From Cytophagaceae bacterium (GTDB lineage Bacteria; Bacteroidota; Bacteroidia; Cytophagales; Cytophagaceae), in assembly GCA_021151805.1 (NCBI GenBank), contig JAGKWN010000150.1, positions 1 to 13,739 of the forward strand: a stretch of DNA of 13,739 nt. The letters are read 5' to 3'. Position numbers and translations under genes: made by a program. The notes beneath the pieces were generated by a model, which saw only the letters and a list, made by a program, of their open reading frames with translations, was not told where the DNA came from and did not search any database. Below, in pieces: positions 6,200 through 13,130 of this stretch (its first letter is position 1; the number at the start of each line of letters is the position of its first letter).

Positions 6200-7315
6200 G
6201 TGGCATCTACAAATGGATCTTATGGTATTATAAATCAGGAAGGCAAAGAAGTGCTTCCTTTTATATATGATAATATCTATGCAGACGATGAATTTCTTAT
6301 TCTGAAATATAATGGCAAAAAAGGAGTCTATGATTTTGAACAGAAAAAATGGCTCATTCCTGCAAAATATTCTGAAGTTTATACCTATAACACGTCAGGA
6401 TATTTTATGGCTAAAAAAGAAAATGAAAAAATTGACTGGTATGACAGAACAACCTTGACAATCATTGATTCAACCTATTCAAGCGTCGAAAATCTTTCCC
6501 AGGGATATTTTCTTGTTACAAAAAATGATCTTAAAGGAATTGTTGACACCAAAAACAACATCGTTGTCCCTATTATTTACCAGGAATTCAGCGGTTCATA
6601 CTATTCATCTTCCAGTTTTTCAATTGCAAAAAAGAATGGTAAGTATGGTATTGTAACCTACGACAATAGAGTGCTGGTTGATTTCATATACGACAAAATC
6701 AGTACACAGTCAGATCTGTTTGTTGTACAAAAAAATAATCTCTATGGCATTGTTGACAGATTGACATTCAAGGAAACTACCCCCTGTATTTACAAGGACA
6801 TACAGATATATAACAGCCAACGGATCTTTGCAAAAAAGAATGATTTATATGGTATCATTAAATATGATGGAACACTTGTTGAAGAATTTACCTATGATTT
6901 TTCAACCGGGAAAATCTATAAAAAGGGCAACAAATATGGGCTGATGAACTACAACTATGATTTAATAACGTATGCTGTTTATGATGAAATAAAATCCATG
7001 GGAGATGGATACTACAATAACTATTACCAAACCTTGAAAGGGAAAGAAAAAGTAATACTTGACAGCAAAGGGAAATTTCTTGTTGATATAAGTGCATACG
7101 ATGACGCAACGGTTACGAAAGACCAAGAAATAATTGTTACAAAAAATAAAAAATACGGCATGATTGAAAAAAAATCTGGCAATGTACTTGTACCACTTCA
7201 ATACGATCTGATCGTATATGATTCTAAAGGCACTTGCATTGTTTTTGACAAAGGCCTGTATTATGAAATGACATTCGACGGGGAAAACAAACCTGTATTA
7301 TCCCCTATCAACTAA
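6200..7315 (+). CDS. WG-repeat protein, probably 5'-truncated
   Basis: These 371 residues are almost entirely WG (KWG) repeats of about 40 residues, each with a [KL]YG[IL]-type strand, a central D/N-x-G or similar turn, and a P-x-x-Y-D/K strand. Examples are SYGIINQEGKEVLPFIYD, KYGIVTYDNRVLVDFIYD, LYGIVDRLTFKETTPCIY, and KYGMIEKKSGNVLVPLQYD near the end. I count about nine units here plus two or three in the upstream open frame. WG-repeat proteins are common in Bacteroidota, usually exported, with unknown and probably binding roles. The GTG start at 6200 falls inside a repeat and gives no signal peptide, so the product as read would be cytosolic. This supports a truncated gene. It follows the cysN terminator and is not part of that operon. 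A bidirectional terminator follows it. Confidence 0.75.
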   Translation: MASTNGSYGIINQEGKEVLPFIYDNIYADDEFLILKYNGKKGVYDFEQKKWLIPAKYSEVYTYNTSGYFMAKKENEKIDWYDRTTLTIIDSTYSSVENLSQGYFLVTKNDLKGIVDTKNNIVVPIIYQEFSGSYYSSSSFSIAKKNGKYGIVTYDNRVLVDFIYDKISTQSDLFVVQKNNLYGIVDRLTFKETTPCIYKDIQIYNSQRIFAKKNDLYGIIKYDGTLVEEFTYDFSTGKIYKKGNKYGLMNYNYDLITYAVYDEIKSMGDGYYNNYYQTLKGKEKVILDSKGKFLVDISAYDDATVTKDQEIIVTKNKKYGMIEKKSGNVLVPLQYDLIVYDSKGTCIVFDKGLYYEMTFDGENKPVLSPIN

Positions 7316-7336
7316 ACAATACATAAATCATTTTTT

Positions 7337-7380
7337 AACTAAAAATCCCGGCTCATGTATTTGAAACGGGATTTTTAGTT
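7337..7380. terminator. Bidirectional intrinsic terminator
   Basis: AACTAAAAATCCCG (7337-7350) pairs perfectly over 14 bp with CGGGATTTTTAGTT (7367-7380), with a 16-base loop. Because the T-run lies inside each 3' arm, the structure reads the same on both strands. It sits 21 bases after the WG-repeat stop (7315) and 15 bases beyond the stop of the convergent asparagine-synthetase-like gene (7396), so it can end both. Confidence 0.85.
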
Positions 7381-7395
7381 ACAAGATCATTATTT

Positions 7396-9105
7396 TTATT
7401 TAGGTTGTTGTTGCAGTTGCTCCCGAACCATAAGCAAACGTAGGATCATAAAATCCGGAAACACATACCCGGTGCTTACGTGGCTATTTAAGGGTCCCAT
7501 GAATGGGGATATCAGCACATTGAATAGTTTATAATTCTTTCTAAGATAAAAGATAATCCGTGTTTTATTTTTTGAAGCGATGCCTTTAAGCGAACTCTGA
7601 CTTTTAATCATTTCAACAATTTTCTTTTTAGGAATAATTGTATCCAGTAAACTATCTGTTGATTCTACAAATTCAATCAGTTTAGCTTTATTCCTGCGTA
7701 TCTCCAGCTCCCAGTTGATCGTGTATCCTGAAGCGGTAGCAAAACCTATATCAAACAACTCCGGGAACATTTTTTGTATCGTTCGCTTAAAAAGAATTTT
7801 CCTGTGTCGATGCACAGGAGGCAAGGTATTTATAAACTCTAAAATTTTACTATGCATTAAAGGATTATGTACACACCCTACCTGACTACAAATATTTTCT
7901 CTCCAGGGAAGTAATACATGGTTCATGCGTTGATCAAAATACAGAAAATCTTTCTTGTCATCTACATCCGGATATTTTTCCAACCGTTCATAGATGTCAT
8001 CCTGCAGCCGGGCAAGATGTTGATTTAACGATGTGTAAAATTCTTTCTCTACAAAGCTTTTCAACCAATCAATACTTCCCGGTCCGTTTACAGCAAGAAG
8101 AGAAAATAATTTTTCTTTTGTTTCAAGCGGTTCTTTAAAATAGCCGAAACACTCCTCTCCAACAATCAAGTCAGTATAGGTATTGCTTGCAGCAAGCATA
8201 TTCCACGTTTCTATTTCATCACAATAATTTGTAATCGCTTTTCCCTGTTGTGCATTATCAATTACATGCTGAACCAGATTGCCGGTATACGTAGGATATG
8301 TTGTATGCGAATACCCGCAGGCTTCAGCAATACGTTTTGCCAATATAGAATCAGAATTCGTTTTTGTATTTCCTGTGGCTGCATAGGAGAAGCAGGAAAT
8401 TTCAGGAATCTGTGTATACTTATGAGCGATTGCTAAAATACCTCTGATGTCGTAGCCTGCACTCAATGAAACTGCCGCATGTGAAATTGCCGGAGCCATT
8501 TCCTTAATACTTGCGATCAGCAATTCCTCAAGTTCTTTCTGAAGTTCTTCTTCAGTCTTATTAGCTGTGGCAGCATAATCAAAATGATATTGCCAGTATT
8601 GCTCAACAGAAAGTTTATGCGCTGTAATTGAATAAACACTTGCGCCACGCGCAGATTTTATTTCTTTATACAGCGTAAGCGTATTCAGCATAACACCATT
8701 CGCCAGAAAGCAAGCTAAACCTTCAGGACTGATTGTACATCTTTGCTTTGGAAGACAATCAATATTGTTGGAGACAAACCACTCGTCACCCAGATTTGCG
8801 TAAAATATTTTTTTTGAATTGACTTTATCAGTGATGAAATAAAAACGTTCTCCAATAATTATAAATAAAGCAAAACTTCCCTCCAGCTGATCCGCTGCAG
8901 CAACTCCATGCTCTTGAAAGGCATGGATCAATTCATCCTCATTCTTATTATAAATGACACCATCTACAAAAAGCTGAATGGCTTGTGAAGATATTTCCAG
9001 AGATGGGGCTCCTTTTATATTTATTTCCCCTTTACTATTAATCAAAAAAGAGAAATCGCCTTTGTTTTTTATAAATGAACATTTTTCCAAAATCACTGTA
9101 GCCAT
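7396..9105 (-). CDS. Asparagine-synthetase-like protein with altered active sites
   Basis: The 569 residues keep the two-domain layout of class B asparagine synthetase. An N-terminal Ntn-type glutaminase-like domain (about 1-125) includes LEGSFALFIII and FYFITDKVNSKKIFY (74-102). An ATP-pyrophosphatase-like domain follows (about 185-500). The chemistry looks changed. The N-terminus is MATVI, without the Cys2 nucleophile needed to use glutamine. The pyrophosphate loop SGGxDS reads SAGYDI in SLSAGYDIRG (213-222). The second motif, usually G-x-G-x-D-E-x-F-x-G-Y, is GEECFGYF (316-323). ATP binding may survive, but ammonia release from glutamine should not. Related proteins in surface-polysaccharide and peptide clusters act as amide ligases or have unknown roles. 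No such partners are adjacent. The gene is monocistronic as far as seen. ATG 9105 directly precedes the first predicted strand. Confidence 0.8.
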   Translation of the reverse strand: MATVILEKCSFIKNKGDFSFLINSKGEINIKGAPSLEISSQAIQLFVDGVIYNKNEDELIHAFQEHGVAAADQLEGSFALFIIIGERFYFITDKVNSKKIFYANLGDEWFVSNNIDCLPKQRCTISPEGLACFLANGVMLNTLTLYKEIKSARGASVYSITAHKLSVEQYWQYHFDYAATANKTEEELQKELEELLIASIKEMAPAISHAAVSLSAGYDIRGILAIAHKYTQIPEISCFSYAATGNTKTNSDSILAKRIAEACGYSHTTYPTYTGNLVQHVIDNAQQGKAITNYCDEIETWNMLAASNTYTDLIVGEECFGYFKEPLETKEKLFSLLAVNGPGSIDWLKSFVEKEFYTSLNQHLARLQDDIYERLEKYPDVDDKKDFLYFDQRMNHVLLPWRENICSQVGCVHNPLMHSKILEFINTLPPVHRHRKILFKRTIQKMFPELFDIGFATASGYTINWELEIRRNKAKLIEFVESTDSLLDTIIPKKKIVEMIKSQSSLKGIASKNKTRIIFYLRKNYKLFNVLISPFMGPLNSHVSTGYVFPDFMILRLLMVREQLQQQPK

Positions 9106-9239
9106 ACCGACTTATAATATTTAACAAAAAAACTACTCAATATTTCAATGGATTTTCAAACACTGGGTGCCTGTATTTGAAATAAATTCTGATCTGCTTC
9201 AGAAAAAAATAAATCCATTAACATCCTAAATATCTGCTT

Positions 9240-9251
9240 TTTTGGCCAAAA
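9240..9251. promoter_or_regulatory. 12-base perfect palindrome, possible operator
   Basis: TTTTGGCCAAAA is a perfect palindrome 135 bases upstream of the asparagine-synthetase-like start. Its symmetry suits a dimeric regulator, but the flanks are A/T-rich and chance is possible. Confidence 0.25.
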
Positions 9252-9322
9252 CTAAAACTTCTACGCCGAAATATGGCCTTATTTTCTACAATCAGCCTTT
9301 ACCTTTCCTCTTATAACTATAC

Positions 9323-9338
9323 AATTCCTTCAGGAATT
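9323..9338. promoter_or_regulatory. 16-base dyad, possible operator
   Basis: AATTCCT (9323-9329) and AGGAATT (9332-9338) are exact reverse complements around a 2-base centre. As DNA this suits a dimeric protein. As RNA it would give a 6-bp stem with a TTCA loop. It lies in the divergent spacer, 217 bases upstream of the asparagine-synthetase-like start and 409 upstream of the sigma-factor start. Confidence 0.3.
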
Positions 9339-9457
9339 TATAAAAGCTTTCCAATCTATTTGAATTGATCTGACTCCTGCCTTTAGCTATTTTTCACTCC
9401 CCAGGCAACCCTTTTTCTATACCTCTTGTCTTATAATCAAACCAACGATCTATACAC

Positions 9458-9565
9458 TTGGAGAAATTTTCAATTGGTATCATTACGCTGCTAACAACTG
9501 CATTGTGCTTTATTTATTCGGTTTATAAAAAGGATAACCTTACGCAAAATACGGATGAGGATTAA
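9458..9565 (+). CDS. Possible small membrane protein (35 residues, TTG start)
   Basis: Starting at TTG 9458 the frame encodes 35 residues: a short head MEKF, a hydrophobic stretch IGIITLLTTALCFIYSVY (about 6-23) long enough for one membrane helix, then a charged tail KKDNLTQNTDED. The Lys pair after the helix suggests a lumenal N-terminus. No ATG is in frame, no ribosome site is visible, and a TAA lies 22 bases upstream. It could be a genuine small membrane protein or a remnant of a longer gene. I do not recognise it. Confidence 0.22.
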   Translation: MEKFSIGIITLLTTALCFIYSVYKKDNLTQNTDED

Positions 9566-9718
9566 CTGAAGTATAAAGCGGTACGATCGCGAACAATAAA
9601 ATCATGCATCTGTATTACAAACTATTTAGTAAATTGTCATTCAGGCTGATTATAATTCTGTAAAATTCCGACAAACCGGACACTTAGGAGATGAATGAAT
9701 AAGCCGTAGATAACATAC

Positions 9719-9739
9719 TACAGAAGCAGCTCTTCTGTA
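9719..9739 (+). promoter_or_regulatory. Hairpin in the leader of the ECF sigma gene
   Basis: TACAGAAG (9719-9726) and CTTCTGTA (9732-9739) form a perfect 8-bp stem with a 5-base loop. The stem ends 8 bases before the ATG at 9748, inside the ribosome footprint. It could limit translation of the sigma factor, and, through the 4-bp overlap, of its partner; alternatively it is a dyad for a DNA-binding protein. A one-mismatch -7-like element TAATTCTG (9653-9660) lies upstream, with TTG at 9634-9636, slightly too close for the usual spacing. Confidence 0.45.
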
Positions 9740-9747
9740 CTTATTTA

Positions 9748-10290
9748 ATGAATGTAGAGAAAGATCTCATCGAAGGTTGTAAAAAAGGAAAGCACAAGTC
9801 CTTTGAATCCTTGTATCAGCTGTATGCAGGGAGGCTGCTTTCTATTGCCATGCGCTATGCATTTACTACTTTCGAAGCAGAAGATATTCTACAGGATGCA
9901 TTCATTAAAATCTTCAACTCCATTCATACATATGAATATAAAGGCTCTTTTGAGGGATGGCTCAAACGGATTGTAGTAACCACTGCTATCAATCATTACC
10001 ATAAAGATAAATTAAAACAAACGCAAACAGACTATGTTGAAGTTGAAGACGAAAGCGATGACGTTGCGGATGTTATTTCAAAAATTTCGGCAGATGAATT
10101 ACTAGAGACAATTCAAACTTTGCCAGACGGATACCGTATGGTATTCAACATGTATGTCGTTGAAGGCTATACACACAAAGAGATCGGTGAATTGTTATCT
10201 ATCTCGGAGGGAACTTCAAAATCACAACTTGCTAAAGGAAGAGTTTTATTGAAAAACAAACTTCTTCAGAAAGGGATAATTACGCTATGA
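9748..10290 (+). CDS. ECF-family RNA polymerase sigma factor
   Basis: This 180-residue protein has the two domains of an extracytoplasmic-function sigma factor. Sigma region 2 (about 20-90) includes EDILQDAFIKIF (45-56), typical of region 2.2 which binds core polymerase, and the -10-recognition part with WLKRIVVTTAINHYHKDK (71-88). An acidic linker follows (97-108). Region 4 (about 115-172) includes LPDGYRMVFNMYVVEGYTHK (125-144) and the helix-turn-helix EIGELLSISEGTSKSQLAKG for -35 binding. No extra sensory domain is present. Its stop overlaps the ATG of the next gene (ATGA, 10287-10290), indicating translational coupling and a fixed pairing. That partner is expected to hold it inactive until an envelope signal arrives. 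ATG 9748 gives the normal N-terminus. Confidence 0.93.
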   Translation: MNVEKDLIEGCKKGKHKSFESLYQLYAGRLLSIAMRYAFTTFEAEDILQDAFIKIFNSIHTYEYKGSFEGWLKRIVVTTAINHYHKDKLKQTQTDYVEVEDESDDVADVISKISADELLETIQTLPDGYRMVFNMYVVEGYTHKEIGELLSISEGTSKSQLAKGRVLLKNKLLQKGIITL

Positions 10291-12380
10291 AAGACAATAC
10301 AGATCGTATGGATAAAGCCATAAAAGAAAAGCTGAATGGACATGAAGTACATGTTCCTTCAACTTTATGGAAGTCCATTGAATCAAAATTGCCGCCCGAA
10401 AAAAATAGCAAAGTTGGTTCATCATTCTTTAAAAACCCATTCACTATTTCTTTCCTTGTAGTAAGCGTTGTTATTGCCGGCATCTACCTGTTCCGTTCGG
10501 TAAACAAACAACAGACAGCAACGGCATCTGTAGCTACATCCCCTGCATCTTCACATACATCTATCGCTGAACATGCTGATAAACATTCAAACGGAAATAC
10601 ATATACATCTTCTGCTGAATTTAATAACATAAACAACAACCCTCAACCAACAACTTCTACAGCAGAGCACACAAATGATCAACAACAAACACTTCCTGCA
10701 ACTGATAACAAACAATCCGGTTCACAAATATCATTTTTCAACAATTCAGCATCAACAACTACCTATGCTGCTGTAACAACAAACAAGCGTGCATCTTCAG
10801 AGAACAATAAACATACAACCCGAGTAAATAATACTGGCGTAGAAACCAAAAATCTCACTACCAATCAACGTACAACGACAGCCTACAACCACACAGGCAC
10901 TATTGACGGCAGTGTAAAAAACAGCGATGATACGAACCTGGAGGACGCTTCTACAGATAAACTGAACTCGTCTGCATCCGGCACAGTTAGTACTACTGCT
11001 ACAAGTAAAAAAACGAATTCGAATACAGCCACCGATAACGATGCATCGAACAAAACTCCTGTAACTAAAACTTCAGAACATACATCTGCAGATTCAGAAA
11101 CAGATCAAAAAAATAACCAGGCAATAGATGCTAGTGCTGCAACAGTAACTTCAGAAAATACTGCAACCGGCATTAATGATGTAACCGCGCAGGGTGCACA
11201 AGGACAAACAGAGACTTCTAACACCGATTCCAAAAGCAACGCAGAAAATATTCATTCCAATAATACTTCTAACACCAATCATACAGGTGCAACTGTTGGC
11301 GGCATCGCTTCTGCTACAGAAAATTCCACCAAGACTGAAGAGCCAGGCACTCAACATACAAATGAAGCCAACACGACTCAAACAACACAGACTAAGAACA
11401 ACCAGCAAGGTTCAGCAGATGATCTTGCAGATGTCCGTGCTTACTTCGCAGATTCCATGCAGGTACCCGACAGCGGCCCTTCAATAACTTCATCTGCTGC
11501 GAATACTACAAATAATTTAGTTGACTCTGTTAATACAGATAATAAAAGCATTGACAGCAGCAGTATTAAAAAGGATCCTGAAACCCTGGCAACAACATCT
11601 CAGGAAGAGAAAAAACATACGTCTGTATTCTTATCTAAATGCAGCTTCGATGGTTTTATCACTCCGGCCTTTGGGTACATCTATACTGCCGCCAACACTT
11701 CCATCGTAAGCACAGAAGATTCACTGAACAAATTTATTCAAAACCGAAATCAGAATACCCGCACCGGTTCAGGTATTACAGCCGGCCTGCGTATGAACTA
11801 TGCACTTAGTAAAAAAATTGAAGTAGGTATCGGCTTTCAATATTCAAGCCTGAGCCAATCTTCCTACCTGACACAAAAATCTCTTACTTCCAGTCATTAC
11901 ATTTACCAGGGATATACAATGACGGACAGCATTTACGATTCTATCCAGAGAGTCTATATCCATAGACAATATTTTGTCAAAACAGATTCTTCTTCAGTCA
12001 ATAGTTTCACGACTCAAACAAAAAAATTCATTGATAAATATCAGAATTTTTCTATTCCTATCTTTATCGCATATGGCTATTCAATCACTGATCGTCTGTC
12101 TATTCTGACACGCACAAGTCTTCTGATCAATTATCAGCTGCATTCAGTAACCTACCTGAACGAAACCGAAGATAAAATTATCGGTCACCAATCCAAGAAG
12201 AACCTCTCCCTGGGCGGATCATTTTCTATCGGTGGTTATTATGCCTTTTCCAGAAGCTGCTCTGTATTTGTCGAGCCCGTCGTCTCCTACTACTTTTCAA
12301 ATTTATTCGACAAGCAGGCGCCAATAAAACAAACACTATTGATGTTTGGACTTCAAACCGGCTTAAGACTAAGCTTCTAA
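10287..12380 (+). CDS. Predicted dual-membrane-spanning anti-sigma factor with OM beta-barrel
   Basis: The 697 residues fall into four parts. (1) A cytosolic segment (1-50) with the amphipathic VPSTLWKSIESKL (23-35), common in Bacteroidota proteins encoded after ECF sigmas and a plausible sigma-binding region. (2) One membrane helix (about 51-70, core FTISFLVVSVVIAGIYLF) with positive residues before it, giving N-in topology. (3) A linker of about 375 residues (71-445), almost all Ser, Thr, Asn, Ala, Gln and charged residues, predicted disordered. (4) A C-terminal barrel-like domain (about 452-697) of alternating strands (GSGITAGLRMNYAL, KIEVGIGFQYSS, LSLGGSFSIGGYYAF) ending LRLSF, with the terminal aromatic recognised by BAM. 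The start overlaps the sigma stop by 4 bp. As I recall, this layout was described in Bacteroides thetaiotaomicron as Dma. The barrel could sense outer-membrane state. A plain outer-membrane protein is the alternative, but the helix and coupling argue against it. Confidence 0.8.
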   Translation: MKDNTDRMDKAIKEKLNGHEVHVPSTLWKSIESKLPPEKNSKVGSSFFKNPFTISFLVVSVVIAGIYLFRSVNKQQTATASVATSPASSHTSIAEHADKHSNGNTYTSSAEFNNINNNPQPTTSTAEHTNDQQQTLPATDNKQSGSQISFFNNSASTTTYAAVTTNKRASSENNKHTTRVNNTGVETKNLTTNQRTTTAYNHTGTIDGSVKNSDDTNLEDASTDKLNSSASGTVSTTATSKKTNSNTATDNDASNKTPVTKTSEHTSADSETDQKNNQAIDASAATVTSENTATGINDVTAQGAQGQTETSNTDSKSNAENIHSNNTSNTNHTGATVGGIASATENSTKTEEPGTQHTNEANTTQTTQTKNNQQGSADDLADVRAYFADSMQVPDSGPSITSSAANTTNNLVDSVNTDNKSIDSSSIKKDPETLATTSQEEKKHTSVFLSKCSFDGFITPAFGYIYTAANTSIVSTEDSLNKFIQNRNQNTRTGSGITAGLRMNYALSKKIEVGIGFQYSSLSQSSYLTQKSLTSSHYIYQGYTMTDSIYDSIQRVYIHRQYFVKTDSSSVNSFTTQTKKFIDKYQNFSIPIFIAYGYSITDRLSILTRTSLLINYQLHSVTYLNETEDKIIGHQSKKNLSLGGSFSIGGYYAFSRSCSVFVEPVVSYYFSNLFDKQAPIKQTLLMFGLQTGLRLSF

Positions 12381-12390
12381 GATATAATGT

Positions 12391-12432
12391 AAAATGCCCC
12401 GGTTAAATTTAGATATTTAACAGGGGCATTTT
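12391..12432. terminator. Bidirectional intrinsic terminator
   Basis: AAAATGCCCC (12391-12400) pairs perfectly with GGGGCATTTT (12423-12432). An inner TTAAAT/ATTTAA stem (12403-12408 and 12415-12420) extends the structure. It begins 11 bases after the stop of the anti-sigma-like gene and lies 23 bases beyond the stop of the convergent gene at 12456. The T-run in each 3' arm lets it work on both strands. Confidence 0.85.
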
Positions 12433-12455
12433 GACGATTTTTACTGCATTAAATA

Positions 12456-13127
12456 TTACCAGGAATTCTTTGGAACAACACCAAGATTTTTTCGTTCACG
12501 TTTAATATCTCCAATATTTGTGCTCATTGCTTCATGCATTGAATTGATCCAATAAGATGAAAAACCTATTCCACTAGGTTCTCCAACCGCTTTCATTGAA
12601 AACAACAATTCACCTGTAGAAATTTCGAAATACGTAACATAATATTTTCCTTTTGAAGCAGCCTTATTTAAGCTTTCAGCAATGATCAATGTTCCCACTC
12701 CTGAAATAGAACTGTTTTGATAACTTTTCACAATAGCTTTAATTGTATCGGCAGGAATGGTATAATTATCGTCTTCAACAATACAATCTGTCACATTATA
12801 ATTCGGAACATCTGCTAATGAAGTTTTAAGATCAAGTTCAACTGTTGCAATCTGAAAATATTTCTTTGCATCAAACTTTTCTTTTTCTGTAAGAAACATT
12901 TCATTCCACTCTGTAAAATATCTTGCGACAAATGATTCACATTGTGTATTTCCGATTTTATCAACAAAATCGGCTTTGTGAATACATTTCATGGAAGAAT
13001 AATTTATTCCATAAAACTTAATTGAATTGGCCGTTAATGCTTTCTTCTTATTTTCATCAGCCTGTGTAAAAGCAACTACCGCGAAAACAGTAATCACTCC
13101 TGCAATCAGATAAATAAACTTCTGCAT
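12456..13127 (-). CDS. Exported protein of unknown function
   Basis: This 223-residue protein starts with a clear Sec signal peptide: MQK, a hydrophobic core (about 4-20) and a likely cleavage after TQA at residue 23. There is no lipobox. The mature part has three cysteines (in KCI, QCE and DCI). Its later portion runs KYYVTYFEISTGELLFSMKA and then a Gly/Ser-rich stretch, SGIGFSSYWINSMHEAM. The family is not one I can name; similar periplasmic proteins are frequent in Bacteroidota. It lies 3 bp after the stop of the gene at 13131-13739, so the two form an operon. Both share a pattern of a strand, [DE]-[VI]-x-T-G-x, a strand, a Gly-rich turn and a helix. They may be distant relatives or partners. 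The ATG at 13127 is fixed by the signal peptide. Confidence 0.75.
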   Translation of the reverse strand: MQKFIYLIAGVITVFAVVAFTQADENKKKALTANSIKFYGINYSSMKCIHKADFVDKIGNTQCESFVARYFTEWNEMFLTEKEKFDAKKYFQIATVELDLKTSLADVPNYNVTDCIVEDDNYTIPADTIKAIVKSYQNSSISGVGTLIIAESLNKAASKGKYYVTYFEISTGELLFSMKAVGEPSGIGFSSYWINSMHEAMSTNIGDIKRERKNLGVVPKNSW

Positions 13128-13130
13128 AAA

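Larger units (their letters stand above)
9106..9747. other. 642-bp divergent spacer without a convincing gene
   Basis: The stretch separates the minus-strand asparagine-synthetase-like gene from the plus-strand sigma factor and should hold both promoters. I see no RNA gene or conserved protein. It contains a 12-base perfect palindrome TTTTGGCCAAAA (9240-9251), a 16-base dyad AATTCCTTCAGGAATT (9323-9338), one weak TTG-started 35-codon ORF (9458-9565), a 19-codon ORF (9604-9663) and a hairpin directly before the sigma-factor start. Base composition is AT-rich with many in-frame stops on both strands. Confidence 0.7.

Noticed and set aside
6465..7201. Short open frames in other frames of the WG-repeat gene on both strands
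   Set aside because: They overlap a continuous repeat-protein frame and encode no recognisable pattern.
7396..9105. Lasso-peptide or beta-lactam cyclase cluster
   Set aside because: No precursor peptide, leader protease or other biosynthetic gene is adjacent, and the motifs do not point to either family.
9634..9656. TTGTCA and TATAAT as a classical sigma-70 promoter
   Set aside because: The hexamers are 11 bases apart, too close, and Bacteroidota use a different consensus.
9604..9663. 19-codon ATG-started hydrophobic peptide
   Set aside because: Too short to separate from chance, with no ribosome site or conservation evidence; noted only within the spacer description.
11151..11709. Open frames within the low-complexity linker of the anti-sigma-like gene
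   Set aside because: The biased composition of the linker naturally opens other frames; none has a plausible start context or domain.
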